From JBFMFB01 sp040752115 (GTDB lineage: Bacteria > Pseudomonadota > Gammaproteobacteria > Burkholderiales > Sulfuricellaceae): DNA of 64,000 bases. Position 1 is the stretch's first letter. Every line of letters starts with the position of its first letter. Positions 63,045-64,000 of the stretch are shown here, one piece after another. Under the pieces are notes generated by a model, which saw only the letters and a program-made list of their open reading frames with translations, did no database searches and was not told where the DNA came from. The stretch lies in the NCBI GenBank assembly GCA_040752115.1, contig JBFMFB010000010.1:1-64000 (forward strand), in the 5' to 3' direction. The position numbers were made by a program, and so were the translations under genes.

Positions 63045-64000
63045 ATGACGATCACCCCGATTCAAGACATCATCGCCGACATCAAGGCCGGCAAAATGGT
63101 CATCCTGGTGGATGAGGAGGACCGCGAGAACGAGGGCGATCTGGTGCTGGCCGCCGAGTTCGTCACGGCCGAGCAGATCAACTTCATGGCCAAATACGGC
63201 CGCGGCCTGATTTGCCTGACGTTGAACGAGTCGCGCTGCCGCCAGCTCGACCTGCCGCTGATGGTGACGCGCAACCGTTCGCCGCTTGGCACCAACTTCA
63301 CGCTCTCGATCGAGGCGGCAGAAGGCGTGACTACCGGCATTTCTGCTGCAGACCGCGCCCGTACCGTGCTTGCAGCGGTAAAGAAGGATGCCAAACCGGA
63401 GGATATCGTCCAGCCCGGCCATATATTCCCGCTGATGGCGCAGACCGGCGGCGTGCTGGCGCGCGCCGGCCATACCGAGGCAGGCTGCGACTTGGCGATG
63501 CTGGCGGGATTGGAGCCGGCGGCGGTGATCTGCGAAATCCTGAAGGATAACGGCGAAATGGCGCGCCTGCCCGATCTGCTCGAATTCGCCCGGATGCATG
63601 GCCTGAAGATCGGTACCATCGCCGACCTGATTCATTACCGCGGGCAAACCGAAAAACTGGTCGAGCGCGTGGCCGAGCGGCAGGTTCAGACCCTCTACGG
63701 CGAGTTCCGGCTGATTGCCTATCGCGACCAGACGGCTGCCAACGAGATCCATCTGGCGCTGGTCAAGGGTGAGATCGACCCCAGGCGGGAAACCCTGGTG
63801 CGGGTGCACGAGCCGTTGTCGGTGATCGACCTGCTGGACGAAGGTGCGAGCGAACATTCGTGGAGTGTGCACCAGGCGATGCGGGCGATCAGCGCGGCCG
63901 AAAACGGGGTGATCGTGCTGTTCCGCCGCCCTGAGCCGCCCGAGACCCTGCTGGAGCGGGTGATGCACGCCCACCCCATCAAGGCGCCGGCCAAGATGGA
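63045..64000 (+). CDS. ribBA: 3,4-dihydroxy-2-butanone 4-phosphate synthase with degenerate GCHII domain (partial)
   Basis: The gene runs off the window end; 318 residues are visible. The N-terminal DHBP synthase domain (1-205) is intact, with DEEDRENEGDLVLAAE, GRGLICLTL and AGHTEAGCDLA. The C-terminal GTP cyclohydrolase II-like domain (from about 215) has VRVHEPLSVIDLL where active enzymes carry the cysteine zinc site, and no cysteine is seen in that part. So only the first activity is expected (a RibBX-like protein). Confidence 0.93.
   Translation, partial: MTITPIQDIIADIKAGKMVILVDEEDRENEGDLVLAAEFVTAEQINFMAKYGRGLICLTLNESRCRQLDLPLMVTRNRSPLGTNFTLSIEAAEGVTTGISAADRARTVLAAVKKDAKPEDIVQPGHIFPLMAQTGGVLARAGHTEAGCDLAMLAGLEPAAVICEILKDNGEMARLPDLLEFARMHGLKIGTIADLIHYRGQTEKLVERVAERQVQTLYGEFRLIAYRDQTAANEIHLALVKGEIDPRRETLVRVHEPLSVIDLLDEGASEHSWSVHQAMRAISAAENGVIVLFRRPEPPETLLERVMHAHPIKAPAKM

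Overview
The window is a gene-dense, GC-rich stretch of a bacterial chromosome, read here as a betaproteobacterium, most likely of the Nitrosomonadales/Gallionellales/Sulfuricella-like group. The placement rests on gene order (mraZ-to-ftsZ-lpxC, then dciA, an M23 peptidase, secA, argJ, mutT; rsmI/lpoA/yraN/gmhA/dolP; glyA-nrdR-ribD-ribE-ribBA), on the split glycine decarboxylase subunits, on separate RfaE2, and on multiheme c-type cytochromes. It is inference: no rRNA is present. No tRNA, CRISPR array, insertion sequence or prophage was seen.

Layout. 0.25-4.3 kb: glycine cleavage genes gcvH, gcvPA, gcvPB with a thiol peroxidase (tpx) between the two P subunits. 4.3-5.4 kb: dgkA, a SPOR-domain protein and a 40-residue small ORF. 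5.4-10.4 kb, mostly minus strand: GlcD-type FAD oxidase, a 500-bp repeat-filled spacer, then rfaE2, dolP, gmhA, yraN, lpoA, with rsmI divergent. 11.3-16.6 kb: a DUF599 membrane protein and a four-gene tripartite ABC exporter. 16.7 kb: pyrC. 17.9-19.5 kb: two tandem five-heme cytochromes on the minus strand. 19.77-20.28 kb: RNase P RNA. 20.5-39.6 kb: the complete division and cell wall (dcw) cluster with a clear MraZ operator and promoter. 39.6-43.9 kb: a small membrane protein, dciA, an M23 peptidase and secA. 44-47 kb: a GGDEF-EAL protein and a hydrolase. 47-50 kb: argJ, a MutT-ThiE fusion and a small secreted protein. 50-57.8 kb, minus strand: yacG, zapD, coaE, pilD, pilC, pilB, a CorC/HlyC-type protein and a cytochrome assembly protein. 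57.9-64 kb: ffh, glyA, nrdR, ribD, ribE, ribBA (cut by the window end).

The most unusual feature is a set of about a dozen paired repeat elements. Each has a left arm of 3-5 degenerate copies of a 7-, 8- or 9/10-base unit, a unique spacer, and a right arm that is roughly the reverse complement. At least four unit families occur (GTGAGGN, AAGGCGG/AAGGATG, CGCAGAGA/CGCGGAGG, CACGAATGA), plus one-armed or minor relatives (AATCCTGTT, CGCCGATGA). They sit between genes of the gcv, gmhA/rfaE2, dcw, glyA-nrdR and rib groups. In the dcw cluster they also reach into coding sequence. They encode an internal insertion in MurB, both ends of MurB, the MurC tail and the N-termini of MurE, MurG and Ddl.

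Most genes are housekeeping: peptidoglycan precursor synthesis and divisome (dcw, zapD, lpoA, dgkA, SPOR), envelope lipid A and heptose (lpxC, gmhA, rfaE2), secretion (secA, ffh), one-carbon metabolism (gcv, glyA), riboflavin and nucleotide supply (rib, nrdR, pyrC), type IV pilus machinery (pilBCD) and respiration (cytochromes, cytochrome assembly).
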